DNA from: Costus lasius
Lineage: Eukaryota > Streptophyta > Magnoliopsida > Zingiberales > Costaceae
Assembly (NCBI GenBank): GCA_027563935.2
Contig: CM050447.1
Location: 82,073,461 to 82,137,460 of the forward strand
Direction of reading: 5' to 3'
Length of the DNA stretch: 64,000 bases
Each line of letters begins with the position of its first letter. Position 1 is the stretch's first letter. Shown in pieces: positions 11,149-21,954 of the stretch. The notes beneath the pieces are model-generated. The model was not told where the DNA came from. It saw only the letters and a program-made list of their open reading frames with translations, and searched no databases. The translations under genes and the position numbers were made by a program.

Positions 11149-11300
11149 CCCTACTTAGCACTGTGCAAAATTGATAGTGGTACCTAAGAGATGGGTGGAA
11201 GTCTATAAAAAAAAAGAGAGAGGAAAAATAATAATGACTCCTCTACTTAGCACTGTGTAAAATTGACAGTGGTACCGAAGACAAGAGTTGAAGTCTAAAA
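11149..11300 (+). repeat. Pair of ~88-bp TAGCACTGTG modules
   Basis: Two modules, each running from CCTCTACTTAGCACTGTG-like sequence through AAAATTGAYAGTGGTACC to GAAGTCTA and an A-rich run, start near 11149 and 11235. The inverted pair is at about 40020-40185 in D2, so the duplication predates the split of the two copies. Confidence 0.7.
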
Positions 11301-11677
11301 TAAAAAGTATGTATCTATGTGGGTATATGCTATCTGTACAAAAAAAAAGAGGGATAAGAAAAGAGAGATTCTATGTGGAAAAAGATCTTGGAAACTTATT
11401 CCTGTAAACAACGGTATGATATATTTAAACTAAAACTTAGGTGAATTCATGAGATTGAGATTCTGTTTATTATGTGAGTTGCGAAGTTTTATTTGATCAT
11501 TGTTGTGAAACTTAAGGATTAATTTCAGAGAATAATGTATTTATTTAAAATTTTATGTAGCTTTTGGTGGAATATTTCATGAGCGATTATATTTTAGAAA
11601 TCTATTTTTCATAATGGAACATATTTTCCATACTTAGCATTATTCTTTATTTATTTGGTTGAGGACAAGCAAAGTTT

Positions 11678-11691
11678 GAGCCTTATGTGTT
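11678..11691 (+). promoter_or_regulatory. Position of the polypurine tract, occupied by GAGCCTTATGTG
   Basis: Immediately before the 3' LTR one expects a purine run that primes plus-strand synthesis. Here GAGGACAAGCAAAGTTT is followed by GAGCCTTATGTG and then TGATGAC of the LTR. D2 has the same arrangement (39625-39638, inverted). No purine run is present. Confidence 0.6.
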
Positions 11692-12898
11692 TGATGACAC
11701 CAAAATTTATAGTAAATTTTGTGCCTTTTCATTGGTATTTTTGTGTCAAATTTATGCTCCTTTGCTCATTTATATGCCTTTTTAATCAAATATTGCAAAA
11801 TCTACTTCTATTTCGGTTTTTGATGATTTTCAGGCAAAAAGGCATGTTTTTTAGGCGTTTTCAAGCAAATCCAAATACATAAAAGAATTCCCATCATCTA
11901 GAGGAGATCACGTGACAAATTTCATGTAAATCGGAGCAACCAACCAAAATACGATAGTGTCGTATTCTATATTACAGTACCGTATTTCCGTACAATACCG
12001 TAATATCAGAGCACTGCCGTAAATTGGTGAAATTTCTGACCAAAAGGTTTAATGAAAACTACGGCACTGCTATAAAACTTAATACTGCCGTATTTTGAAG
12101 CGCATTCAAAACAGAGATAATTCCTGATTTTACGGCACTACTGTAAACTTTGACACGACCGTATTTTCTTGACGATTTCGACCAGAGAGTTCAGCCAATT
12201 TTACGACAGTGCCGTGAACCATTATACGGTGCCGTATTTGCCAGACAATTCAGATCAGAGAACGCGAGAGATTTTACGGGACTGCCGTGAAATATTACAC
12301 TGCCGTATTTTCATTTTTGAACGCGACTTCCATAGTCAACTTTGAAGCCCGATTTCTCTGGAGATGATTGCGGGAGATCCAGACATCCAAATTGAGATCC
12401 AAAAAAAGTGGTGGACTGGTCTCAACGAGGAGAAGATAAAGACACCGAAAGCCCCAATTTTGAGGATGAATAGGAGGAGCAATCGACAGAGAGGCGTTTA
12501 GGGTTCGGCCTCATGCCGAGAGGCGTGGAGGCCACCTCCGGCCATGAAATTCACACTGAAGCTTCGCCTGGAGGAGGAGACAACACCCTAGAAGTTTCAG
12601 AATGAAAGGAGATCAATTGGAGGAGAAATCAAGGAAAAAGAGGCGTTGACACTGTTCACAGTGCCCCCTCTACAAAATACGGCTATAATTTATATTACAG
12701 CCGTGGTGTATTTTCTTAAACCCTCTTTTCCCTTTGATTTTCGATCTTTTGAAGCTATGGATTATTGTAACTCTCTCACGATGCTAGCTTAAACTCTTTA
12801 CGGGACATGGGGGAGTAATTCCCTTTGATTTTCTTGATGACTAGATACTTTTTGCCTTCATCATGATAATTCTACTTTGATAATTTTACCTATGCGAT
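11692..12898 (+). repeat. D1 3' LTR, truncated
   Basis: It begins TGATGACACC and follows LTR a closely through the palindromic-word array (about 11949-12312). It breaks off after TTTACCTATGCGAT, equivalent to about 4675 in LTR a, where C-family LTR sequence takes over. About 750 bases of LTR are missing. Confidence 0.85.
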
Positions 12899-14970
12899 AT
12901 TTTACAGTTTTTCACAGAGATTACATTTGCATAGTGGAAGAATATCCCTGAAACAGGCTAGTCCCAAAAACCCAGTGAAGATCTCTTGCGAGGGGGTCGA
13001 CACGATGTGATAGTAAGTAACTTTAAGCAATGAGAAGTCGATGTCGAGGAAGGCGCCCAAGTGTTCGCCTACTGCAGTCTCTCACACACAGATTTCTCGA
13101 GCTTTCTTCTTCCTCGCTCGGTGCTAGCCTCGGGAAGAAGATCCACTCCTTAGGAGAGTCCTCCAATCAACTTGCGCAAACACCAAGATGTGATGCTCCA
13201 AGGAGATGGAAGGAGGAAGATGCCGCAAGCTTCTTTCTTTCTTTCTTTGCGCCAAAGAAGGGAAGAGAAGAATAGAACTTCGGCTTTGATGGAAGAAGAG
13301 GAAGAGAAGTCCTCCAAGAACTCCAAGCTTTCGCCCCTTCACTTGCTTCACGCCTCCAAGGAGTTGAACCCAAGAGAGGGCGGCTAGGGGGTTCTTTTAT
13401 AACATTAAGAGGCGGTTAGAGGAGATGGCAAGTGTGGGCAATTAGGGCTTGATTTAGGGAGATTATCCAATCAAATTATTTAATCAAATCCATAGTACCA
13501 TATGTGCATAAGCCTTGCCTAAGCTAGCTCATGCCATATGGGCTCACATCAGCCCATAAGAGGCAATAGATTCATTCGTGCGCAATGACAAGGTCAAGCC
13601 ATCATGAATCCTTGCCTAAATTGTCTTGGGCGAAAATCCTACATGAATTAGGATTCTAATTAAGTAAATAATCAGCCCCACTTGCTTAAATCATGTCTCA
13701 ATTAATATCTTATGTGATTAGATCAGATTCTAAATCAAATCAATCACAAGAAGATACCTAATTAAGAAGCATGCGCCACTCCTAATCCAATTAGGAGTCT
13801 TCATGCACCATCTTGATAATATTCTCCCCATTATACCCTTTAATCCTCTTAGCTCTTCATTACAACTTATTAGCAAGCCCAAATAAGCAATAAGATTAGC
13901 CCAAAGTCCATTATGTATGTTAACCAAGCTATTGGATCCAATCCAATTTAACCCATGGTCAAATGAAGCTAACCATGGTTAATTTGGTTAATATGCCAAA
14001 AATAGAAGTTGGCCCCAATAAGTTTCTTCCATCTCATCAGGCCCATTGGAGCGGATGAAATCTCCCAAATAGATCCAAGTTATCCAATAACTCGATCTAA
14101 AGGCTACCCGATCAATATCAAAACTCGAGTATCAAGGTGTACGACCCTATAGGTTCCTCTAACATTGGCAGTACTGACCTAAGGTGACCACAAGCAGTGA
14201 GTGGCACCTAGCAGTGCATCGCTGCTACTCAAGTCATCGGAATGGATATCGACATCGACATCCCCATCATTGCAACTAGGTACAGATGCATTACAGTCTC
14301 TTTGCCAAACTGACATCCGATTGGACAAGTGTGTCACCACTTGTTTTCATCCAATCTCATGGCTATGACTAAATCAGGTTCTCACCTAGGTATGGCTATA
14401 CACTTTCAGTCATAGAACCATAGAGGAGCTCCGTGGATATCAAGTTTTCCTCAGGAACGAGCAAATCCTCTGTCTATCCATTGACCTTCTCATATGGGTC
14501 GTGACATGCTCAATGACAACCGTTATTACCTCCCAACTATGGTGAGGTGTTAGGTTGTATCAAAGCATGTCCTTAACCATATAGAATGGTCAATGACCTC
14601 AAGTCAAGGGATCAATGCATCTCCTGTCACTTGTGAGGATAACTCAGGACACCAAGTCATTGCCTCAAAGCGGGTCGGTCATTGCCTCAAAGCGGGTTGG
14701 TCCAGTATATCCACCACTAATATACCCATATGTCTGCGTTAGCATCTCGTGCCTAACCAGCCCATATACCAGTCACACTCAGGTACATCGACTGGGGATA
14801 ACCATTTGAGCACAGATCCAATATGTCTCTAGGGACATTATCATGTAAGTACACTATTGCAGGTGTAGACAAACATTGATAACGATAATGCCAGGATGAT
14901 ATAAGAAATATCAATGTTTAAGTAGAACAAAGAAGGACCAAAACTAGGTTTGAGGGCATATACACCAACA
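12899..14970 (-). repeat. C-family LTR copy C1 (3' LTR, inner tip truncated)
   Basis: On the plus strand it ends AGGGCATATACACCAACA at 14970, the inverse of the C-family start TGTTGGTG. The opposite tip lacks roughly the first 15 bases found in C2 (TATTGGGAAACC...) and joins D1 at 12898. Open frames at 13030-13387 lie in the GA-rich R/U5-like part and show no protein family. Confidence 0.85.
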
Positions 14971-15476
14971 CCTCACAAGGATATATCACATGCATGCTAA
15001 GGGGCTTGACATATGACCACAACATCATGCACAAACAAAGTATTTACACATGCAATTCTACATGCTCATGAAAAACTCAAAATTTGAAATTTTAGTTTCT
15101 CATAAAATAAGTCTCCTTTCCTCATCTTCTTATCATAAATCTTTTGGTTATTTGCGATTAACTTTTCATTATGATTTCATAGATCCTATTGGCTGGAAAT
15201 TTTGTAATATCAAGAGACCCGGCCAGTCCGTAGACACAATACCCATTCTACTTGAGAAAACTACGTGCGCCTTTGATCTTAAATCCATCAAGAAAAAAAA
15301 CCCAAAATTCCAAAAGAGATTGACAAGATGATAGGAACAAGAAACTATAATTTTTCCTACTAAGAAAAATCATGTGCCATGTGATCATGCAATTTACAAA
15401 AATTGAAACATGGCATGTGAGCTTGGAAAAGCATTAAAGTACATCGTTCGAGGCTCGCAAGCCGTTCTGATACCAC
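14971..15476 (-). other. Interior of the C element
   Basis: About 500 bases between the two inverted-orientation C LTRs. It holds the PBS at one end and AT-rich sequence with an A8 run elsewhere. The only frame (15050-15331, plus strand, 93 codons) has no recognisable domain and runs against the element's direction, so I do not call it a gene. Confidence 0.7.
15466..15475 (-). promoter_or_regulatory. Primer-binding site of the C element, tRNA-iMet type
   Basis: The minus strand reads TGGTATCAGA one base beyond the LTR end, matching the complement of initiator tRNA-Met used by most plant copia elements. Element C4 has the near-identical TGGTATTAGA at 60413. Confidence 0.8.
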
Positions 15477-17417
15477 TATTGGGAAACCTCGGGGATATTT
15501 TATAATTTTCACAGAGAATACATTGCAAACGCAGCAGAATAATATCCCCGAAATAGGCTGGTGCCAAAAACCCAGCGAAGATTGTCTTGCGAGGGGGTCG
15601 ACACGATGAAATAAAAAATACCTTAGGAGCAAGATGAGGCCGATGTCGAGGTAGGTGCCCAAGCGTGCGCCCTCTGTAGTCTCACACACACGGATGCCAC
15701 AAGCTCTCTTCTTCCATGCCCGGTGCTAGCCTCGGGAAGAAGATCCAAGCCTTTGTTCTACTTCTTCAAGCCTTGCGCCACCTTCAAGAGAAGTTGCACC
15801 AATGGAAGAGAAGGAAGAGGGAGATGCCACCAAGTCCAAGGGTTCCTTGCGCCAAGAGGGAAGGAAGAAGGTGCTTGCGGCTATGGAGGAAGAGATGCGC
15901 CAAGACCTCTATGCTCTCACCCCTTTGTTGCTCACGCCAACTTGAATGCATGTATTGCACTCTCGCATATGTATCAACATATATAGATCAAGGGGGTGGC
16001 AACATAAGGGTAGGCGTAATATGAAGAGATGCAGCTAGGGCAAAGGGAATGGGCGGCTAGGGTTTGCAAGGTGACAAGTAGGGTTTAGGTTATGGCAAGA
16101 CTCCAAGCTCTTTCCATAATCCCCTTGCAATCGCCCAAGACTTACCATAGAAGTCTATCATGCCTTAGATGCCTCAACCCTTGCCATAGAGGTAAGGTTT
16201 CCATCTAAACATGAAGGGGGGGAGGTGCCAATTCCTTCCAAAGGAAGCAAATTGCGCCAAGCTCACCCCATTATGCCCTTGGCGCCAATGGGGTTGGCTT
16301 TTCTCTCCATTATACCCTTTTAGCCTATTCTCTCTTTATGATAACTAGTTATTGGGCCTCATTAGGTAATGAGCTAGCCCAAACTTCATTGCATGGGTTG
16401 ATTAAGCTATTGGATCCAATCCAATGCAACCCTAATCCAAATGTGACCAATTTTGGTCAATTTTGGGTCAACCTACCAAAAATAAAGTTTGGCTCCAATA
16501 ACTCTCTTCCAACTCATCAGGCCCATTGGCGCCGATGAAATCTCCCAAATAGATCCGAGCTACCCAATAACTCGATCATAAGGCTTCCCGATCAACACGA
16601 GAACTCGAGTATCAAGCTATGCGACCCTGTAGGTTCCTCTGACATTGGCAGTGCTGACCTAAGGTCACCACAAGCAGTGAGTTGCACCTAAGGTCACCCA
16701 AGTCATCGGAATGGATATCGACATCGACATCCCCATCATTGCAACTAGGTACATATGCATTACAGTCTCTTTGCCAAACTGATATCCAATTGGACAAGTG
16801 TGTCACCACTTGTTTTCACCCAATCACATAGTCATGACTAAATCAGATTCTCACCTGGGTATGGCCATACACTTTCAGTCATAGAACCATTGAGGAGCTC
16901 TATGGATATCAAGCTTCCCTCAGGAAGGGGCAAATCCTTTGTCTGTCCATTGACCTTCTCATATGGGTTGTGACATGCTCAATGACAACTGTTATTACCT
17001 CCCAACTACGGCGAAGTGTTAGGTTGTATCAAAGCATGTCCCTAACCATATAGAACGGTCAATGACGTCAAGTCAAGGGATCAGTGCATATCTTGTCACT
17101 TGTGAGGATAACCCATGACACCAAGTCATAGCCTCACAACGGGTCGGTCCAGTATATCCACCACTGGTATACCCATATGTCTGCGTTAGCACCTCATGCC
17201 TAACCAGCCCATATACCAGTCTCAGAACTACCAGAGCTATCCCATATCCACTCAGGTACATCGATTGAGGACAACCATTTGAGCACAGATCCAATCTGTC
17301 TCCAGGGACATTATCATGTAAGTACATAATCGCAAATGTAGACAAACATTGATAATGACAATGCCAAAATGATATATATATCAGAATCAAGTAGTACAAA
17401 TGATGGACCGATACTAG
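15477..17417 (-). repeat. C-family LTR copy C2 (5' LTR), interrupted near its outer tip
   Basis: It starts on the plus strand as TATTGGGAAACCTCGGGG and follows C1. At 17417 it is interrupted by solo LTR C3. The sequence resumes at 34949 (GTCTTAGGGCATA), which matches the expected continuation for 13 bases before gypsy-1 begins. The last ~14 bases of the LTR are missing. Confidence 0.85.
17413..17417. other. Target-site duplication ACTAG of solo LTR C3
   Basis: ACTAG stands directly before TGTTGGTG at 17418 and again at 34944-34948 directly after CCCAACA. Removing everything between restores the C2 LTR tip (GATACTAGGTCTTAGGG). Confidence 0.9.
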
Positions 17418-18399
17418 TGTTGGTGTATATGCCCTAGGACCTAGTTTTGGTCCACTTATGTACTACTTGACTTTGATATTTATATAATTCTGGCATTGTC
17501 GTTATCTATGTTTGTTTACATCTGCGCATATGTACTAACATGATAATGTCCCTGGAGACAGATTAGATCTGTGCTCGAACTATAGTCCCAGTCGATGTAC
17601 CTTAGTGGATAAGGGACAGCTCTGGTACATGTGAGACTGGTATATGGGCTGGTTACGCACAGGGTGCTAACGCAGGCATATGGGTATATCAGTGGTGGAT
17701 ATACTGGACCGACCCACTGTGAGGCTCTGACTTGGTGTCATGAGTTAACCTCACAAGTGACAGGAGATGCATTGATCCCTTGACTTGAGGTCATTGACTC
17801 TTTTGTATGGTTAGGAACATGCTTTGATACAACCTAACGCCTCGCCGTAGCAGGGAGGTCATAACGGTTGTCATTGGGTATGTGACGACACATATGAGAA
17901 GATCAATGGACAGACATAGGATTTGCCCCTTCCTACGGGAAGCTTGATATCCACGGGGCCCCCTATGGTTGCACGACTAGAAGTGTATGGCCATACCCAG
18001 GTGAAAGCCTGATTTAGTCATGATCATGAGATTGGGTAAAAATAAAGTGGTGACACACTTTGTCCAATCGGATATCAGTACGGCAAAGAGACTGTAATGC
18101 ATCGGTATCTTGTTGCGATGATGGGGATGTCGATGTGATATCCATTCCGAAGACTTAGGTAGCAGCGATGCACTGCTAGGTGCCAATCATTGCTTGTGAT
18201 GACTAGGTTCATCACTGCCAACGTCTGAGGAACCTACAGGGTCGCACCACTTGAAACTCGGGTTCTCGCATTGATCGGGTAGCCTATTGATTGAGTTATT
18301 GGATAACTCAGATCTGTTTGGGAGAATCCATCAGCACCACTGTGCTAGATGAGATGAAAGGAATCATATGGAGCTAACTTGATTTTTGGGCCTAGTAGG

Positions 18400-18770
18400 C
18401 CAAATGGGCCCAATGGGCCATCTGGACCAAATGGGCCCAATAGACTAAGTTGGGCTAATAAGCCAAATGGGCTCAATGGGCCAAGTGGAATGGCGCAAGC
18501 TACTTGGAGTGAGCTTGGCGCATTTCCATGAGGTGGACAAACCCAAGTTGGCATCTTCTTAAGGTAGGAAGCTTGGAGCTTCTCACTTGGAGAGGATGAA
18601 TCTACTTGGGCGAATTGGGTTTTACCTCTTGAAGAGGTGTGTCTCTTCATGAAGAGGTAAATGAACTTGGGCGCATGGGACTTGGAATGGGCGAATTGGG
18701 TTTTACCTCTTGAAGAGGTGTGTCTCTTCATGAAGAGGTGTGCCTCTTCACTTGTGAAGAGGTGCACCTA
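18400..18770. repeat. Word repeats and inverted repeats upstream of the C3 TATA box
   Basis: At 18400-18490 AATGGGCCCAATGGGCC-type words recur. At 18606-18655 and 18696-18745 a ~49-bp unit (start GGCGAATTGGGTTTTACCTC) is repeated with a 90-bp period. Each unit contains the inverted repeats ACCTCTT/AAGAGGT and CCTCTTCA/TGAAGAGG. The second unit ends about 35 bases before the TATA box. Confidence 0.75.
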
Positions 18771-18778
18771 CTCATGGT

Positions 18779-18786
18779 TATATAAA
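18779..18786 (+). promoter_or_regulatory. Probable TATA box of LTR C3
   Basis: TATATAAA followed by a run of C is the best core-promoter match in the LTR. Transcription would start about 30 bases on. Copia-A begins at 18825, so it separates the promoter from the rest of the LTR. Confidence 0.6.
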
Positions 18787-18819
18787 CCCCCTTCCTCCCC
18801 CCTTGTTGAGGTTGTTGCA

Positions 18820-18824
18820 TTGTT
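18820..18824. other. Target-site duplication TTGTT of copia-A
   Basis: TTGTT precedes TGTTGGGG at 18825 and recurs at 34413-34417 after the terminal CTCTCA. The flanks then continue the C3 LTR on both sides. Confidence 0.9.
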
Positions 18825-20490
18825 TGTTGGGGTATGCCCTTAAGGCTAATGTTTGAGGCCTTGGGATAGTAACAGTATCATGTATAAACTTTTTAGTTTA
18901 TAAAGGCAATGGTTGTTATTCAGGTTGTTACCTTGTCTGCTGTAATAAGTGTACTTCTGAATAATGTCTCAAATGCTGTTCAGCTGGGCTGACATGCAGT
19001 AAAGTCCTTAGTCGATATATCTTGGTGAACATGAGACAGCCTTGATATGATTGAGACTAATATGTGTTCTAATCTTATAGGATGCTTCGAGCATGGAATA
19101 AGATGTAGACTCATGGGTACATTGGATGTACTGGACAGACCCTACTAGGATATTCAATTGCTTGTCACAATGTGAATAATCCTTGTATGTGTACAAGTGG
19201 CACATTTCCTTTGACTTGAGATCACTTGTGTTTCTAAATGATGATTGTCATTGTTTTGAGGTAGTTCAATATCATTTGAAACATAATGATTATAGACTAT
19301 CTTGGATGGTGAGCTTGAGTCATGTTAGGGCACTAGTGATAGATATAGGAATGCCGTCTCCTTAATTGGAGTGTGATGTTCTAAAGGGGCCCCCTGGATG
19401 AGATGATTGAGAAAGTGTATGGCCATACCCAGATGACTGTGTTCATCTGATCTAATCATGCTCATCATATTGGAGTTACGAGCTTGACAGGCTTGTCCAA
19501 TAAAGAACATCCAGTGGCAGAGGAAGCATGTATGCCTTGTGAGTTGGATTCACACTTGTGCTGTGTTTTGGGTGTAGTCCTGGAAGACTCTTTTCTTTAT
19601 ATTGGGAGACAGTGATGTGTTGCTAGATACCCCTCACTGATCGTGATAACGTAAGTTATCGTTACCGACATTTAAAGAAAACCCTTAGGGTCGCACAATT
19701 TGATGATATGGCTTACTTAAGTCAGATCGTGTGGACTGAATTGTTTGGATTCAGTTTTAAAGGGATTTAATCTTTGATTGAAAGTGAGATCTGGTCTGAT
19801 CATGTTTGATTGATTAGGGCTTGAGATCGGTAAGCTTCGATTGAGAGAATTGATGCTAGATTGGTGAGATCAAGAGCATCAAGAGATCAACGGTCAGATC
19901 TTAAGCCTTAGGGGTTTAATTTGATCTGGACTAAAGGCTTGGGCTGGTTTGATTTGGTCTTTGAACCAAATGCAATTGAACCATGGCTCGGTTCAAAGAG
20001 GAGCGATTGGTTCACTTGAAGTGAACGCATGATCGCATGAGAGTATGAGGCGAGTTTTTTGGCTTGCTATTTTTAGAAGCCACGCTCCCACGTTCAACGA
20101 GAACGTTGCACTCGTTGCCTCTTTATGGCTCTCGCTCTCGTGTGGTAAAAGGCTACACGAAAAGAGGGGTGCAAGAGCTTCATCGACCTAGCCGCAAGAG
20201 ATCTCATCTCCTCCATACGAAGGACTCCTTGAAGATTTGCTAGCACAAAGTCGCCAAGGAAGTAGTCGCCTTATCATTGTGTGCGTCATCTTTGGAGAAA
20301 AGGCATTTGCGTTTTTGCTTCCAAGGCGCCATCCAGAAATGGCTATGGTATGAATTCTTATCATGAACACATGTTGTTAAAAGTTAATCATGTGACATGT
20401 TTTCGATCCTATGAAACCCTAGCATCCGCTGCCCATATTATGTTTGCGCCACTTTAGGGTTTCGCCCCCCTTAGATTTAGGGGACTCTCA
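18825..20490 (+). repeat. copia-A 5' LTR
   Basis: TGTTGGGGTATGCCCTTAAG at the start, GGGGACTCTCA at the end, 1666 bases. It is about 99.5% identical by eye to the 3' LTR at 32747-34412 and is a diverged relative of the copia-B LTRs. Short frames inside have no homology. Confidence 0.92.
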
Positions 20491-20492
20491 AT

Positions 20493-20504
20493 TGGTATCA
20501 GAGC
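20493..20504 (+). promoter_or_regulatory. copia-A primer-binding site (tRNA-iMet)
   Basis: TGGTATCAGAGC begins two bases after the LTR and matches the complement of the initiator tRNA-Met 3' end. Confidence 0.9.
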
Positions 20505-20769
20505 CATGTTTGATGCATGATTCATATGATTGCTTTATGTTATGTATTGTGATCCATGTTTGCGCAAGCTGAATAGACCTAGGGTTATCTTCATGCGAAA
20601 ATTTTACATGCTTGTCTTGTCGCATGTTTAGTCATTTGTGGCGCATGAATGATGCTTCTTTGGTTGCGCTTATGGGTTAGATCTATAGTTTATGCGAAAG
20701 TTTACATGATACTTTCTGCATGTCGAAACTCAATATTTGTTTCCTTTAGTTGGCGCATGCTTTGGTTTT

Positions 20770-21949
20770 CCTTTGAATGCAATATTTCAAAGTGTGTTTT
20801 ATCTTATGATAATATTGTTTATGCTACTGGTTCAATTAACAATGGGTTATTCATGTTGGACATGGAATGTTCTATACAGCAAATTGATAATAAGAAAGCC
20901 AAGAATGCTGATGAAAGCACCTTGCTATGGCATAGTCGTTTAGGCCATATTAACAAGAAGCGCATTAAGCGGTTGCATGATCATGGACTGCTGGGATCAT
21001 TCTCCTATGAGGAGATTGATACATGCAAAGCTTGTTTAATGGGTAAAATGACGAAGTCACCTTTTCCTAACAAAGGTCAAAGGGCTTCAGGTTTACTTGA
21101 CCTTATACACAGTGATGTGTGTGGGCCATTTAGTAAACATGCCAGAGGTGGCTATCAGTACTTCATTACCTTTACTGATGATTTCAGTAGATATGGGTAT
21201 GTCTATCTTATGAGACATAAAAGTGAATCTTTTGACAAGTTCAAAGAGTTCAAAAATGAAGTACAGAATCAGCTAGGCCGAAATATCAAGGCACTTCGTA
21301 CTGATCGAGGTGGAGAATACCTAAGTCGAGAGTTTACTGACTATATGAAGGAGTGTGGGATTATCTCACAGCTCACTCCGCCAGGAACACAGCAATGGAA
21401 TGGTGTGTCCGAGAGGAGGAATAGAACGTTACTTGATATGGTTCGTTCTATGATGAGTCAAGCTACTCTTCCTTACTCCTTTTGGGGTTTTGCACTAGAA
21501 ACAGCTGCAAAAATACTAAACCGAGTGCCATCCAAGGCAGTTTCAAAGACTCCATATGAGTTATGGTTTGGAAAACAGCCAAGCTTGACATTTATAAAGA
21601 TCTGGGGATGCGAGGCTTATGTCAAAAAGCTCGCCTCTGGGAAACTGGAGAGTAGATCTGAGAAATGCATCTTTGTCGGATACCCTAAGGAAACTAAGGG
21701 TTATTATTTCTACGATCCCAGAGAGAACAAGGTATTTGTTGCTCGGACGGCCATATTTCTTGAGAAGGAGTTTCTTCTGCAAGAGGCCAGTGGGAGAGAA
21801 ATAAAGCTGGATGAGAATCCAGAGGAAGGACAAAGTGGTCAAGTACAGTTGGATGAGCCTGAGCCGGTAGGACAGGTTACTGAACAACCTGAGGCTCAAA
21901 TATCACGGGAACCGCGAAGATCGGGAAGGATTCGTCGACAGCCTGAGCG
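20770..21949 (+). pseudogene. copia-A Pol, first half (pre-integrase and integrase; gag and protease deleted)
   Basis: Recognisable coding starts near 20770 (FECNISKCVL), matching copia-B from about residue 367. The ATG at 20649 is an accidental upstream extension. The zinc finger is intact (HSRLGH, then CKACLMGK), as are the catalytic box HSDVCGPF, the second aspartate in RTDRGGEYL and the glutamate in NGVSERRNR. The frame then reads through the integrase C-terminal region to RRQPERY, where copia-B interrupts it after CTATG. The sequence continues in frame at 31126. About 1.6 kb of gag/protease present in copia-B is missing at its 5' side. Confidence 0.88.
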
Positions 21950-21954
21950 CTATG
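21950..21954. other. Target-site duplication CTATG of copia-B
   Basis: CTATG stands before TGTTGGGG at 21955 and again at 31121-31125 after GGTTCCTTCA. Taking out copia-B with one CTATG rejoins the copia-A reading frame without a shift. Confidence 0.93.

Larger units (their letters stand above)
9131..11677 (+). other. D1 non-coding internal region
   Basis: About 2.5 kb with no convincing frame. It contains a second palindromic-word array (9221-9412), a T-rich and CT-rich part (9960-10440), two copies of GAGCCTTATGTG (10487-10498, 10700-10711) and a repeated TAGCACTGTG module (11149-11300). The same order is seen inverted in D2, so the region belongs to the element. Its role is unknown. Confidence 0.7.
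3474..12898 (+). mobile_element. Element D1: Gag-only non-autonomous LTR retrotransposon
   Basis: Order: LTR copy a, short leader, second partial LTR copy b, leader, tRNA-Asp PBS, Gag-like zinc-knuckle frame, ~2.6 kb non-coding DNA, and a truncated 3' LTR. There is no trace of protease, RT, RNase H or integrase. D2 (37807-54237) has the same plan, so the lack of pol is a family trait and not one deletion. This fits plant LARD or TR-GAG elements, which need enzymes from another element; the tRNA-Asp primer suggests a Ty3/gypsy (Athila/Tat-type) helper, which is an inference. The right end stops inside the 3' LTR at the C-element junction. Confidence 0.85.
12899..17417 (-). mobile_element. C element: ~2-kb LTRs around a ~0.5-kb interior, no coding capacity
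   Basis: On the minus strand: 5' LTR C2 (17417-15477, its outer tip continuing at 34949-34961), tRNA-Met PBS (15475-15466), about 500 bases of interior, and 3' LTR C1 (14970-12899). No Gag or Pol sequence is found. LTRs of ~2 kb starting TGTTGGTGTATATGCCCTA recall plant Ty1/copia elements of the Angela type (inference from LTR style and primer). With so short an interior it must be mobilised by a helper. Both outer tips are truncated, so no TSD is visible. Confidence 0.8.

Noticed and set aside
13030..13387. Four overlapping frames of 65-81 codons
   Set aside because: They lie in the R/U5-like part of C1, and equivalents are not kept open in C2, C3 or C4.
15050..15331. 93-codon frame in the C interior as a possible gene
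   Set aside because: It is antisense to the element, AT-rich, with no motif; it is probably chance.
17418..18824. Stand-alone truncated LTR next to C2
   Set aside because: The missing part is found at 34418-34943 with a matching TSD, so it is one LTR split by copia-A.
20649..20770. ATG at 20649 as the true start of copia-A Pol
   Set aside because: Homology to copia-B begins only near 20770; the upstream codons are leader sequence open by accident.
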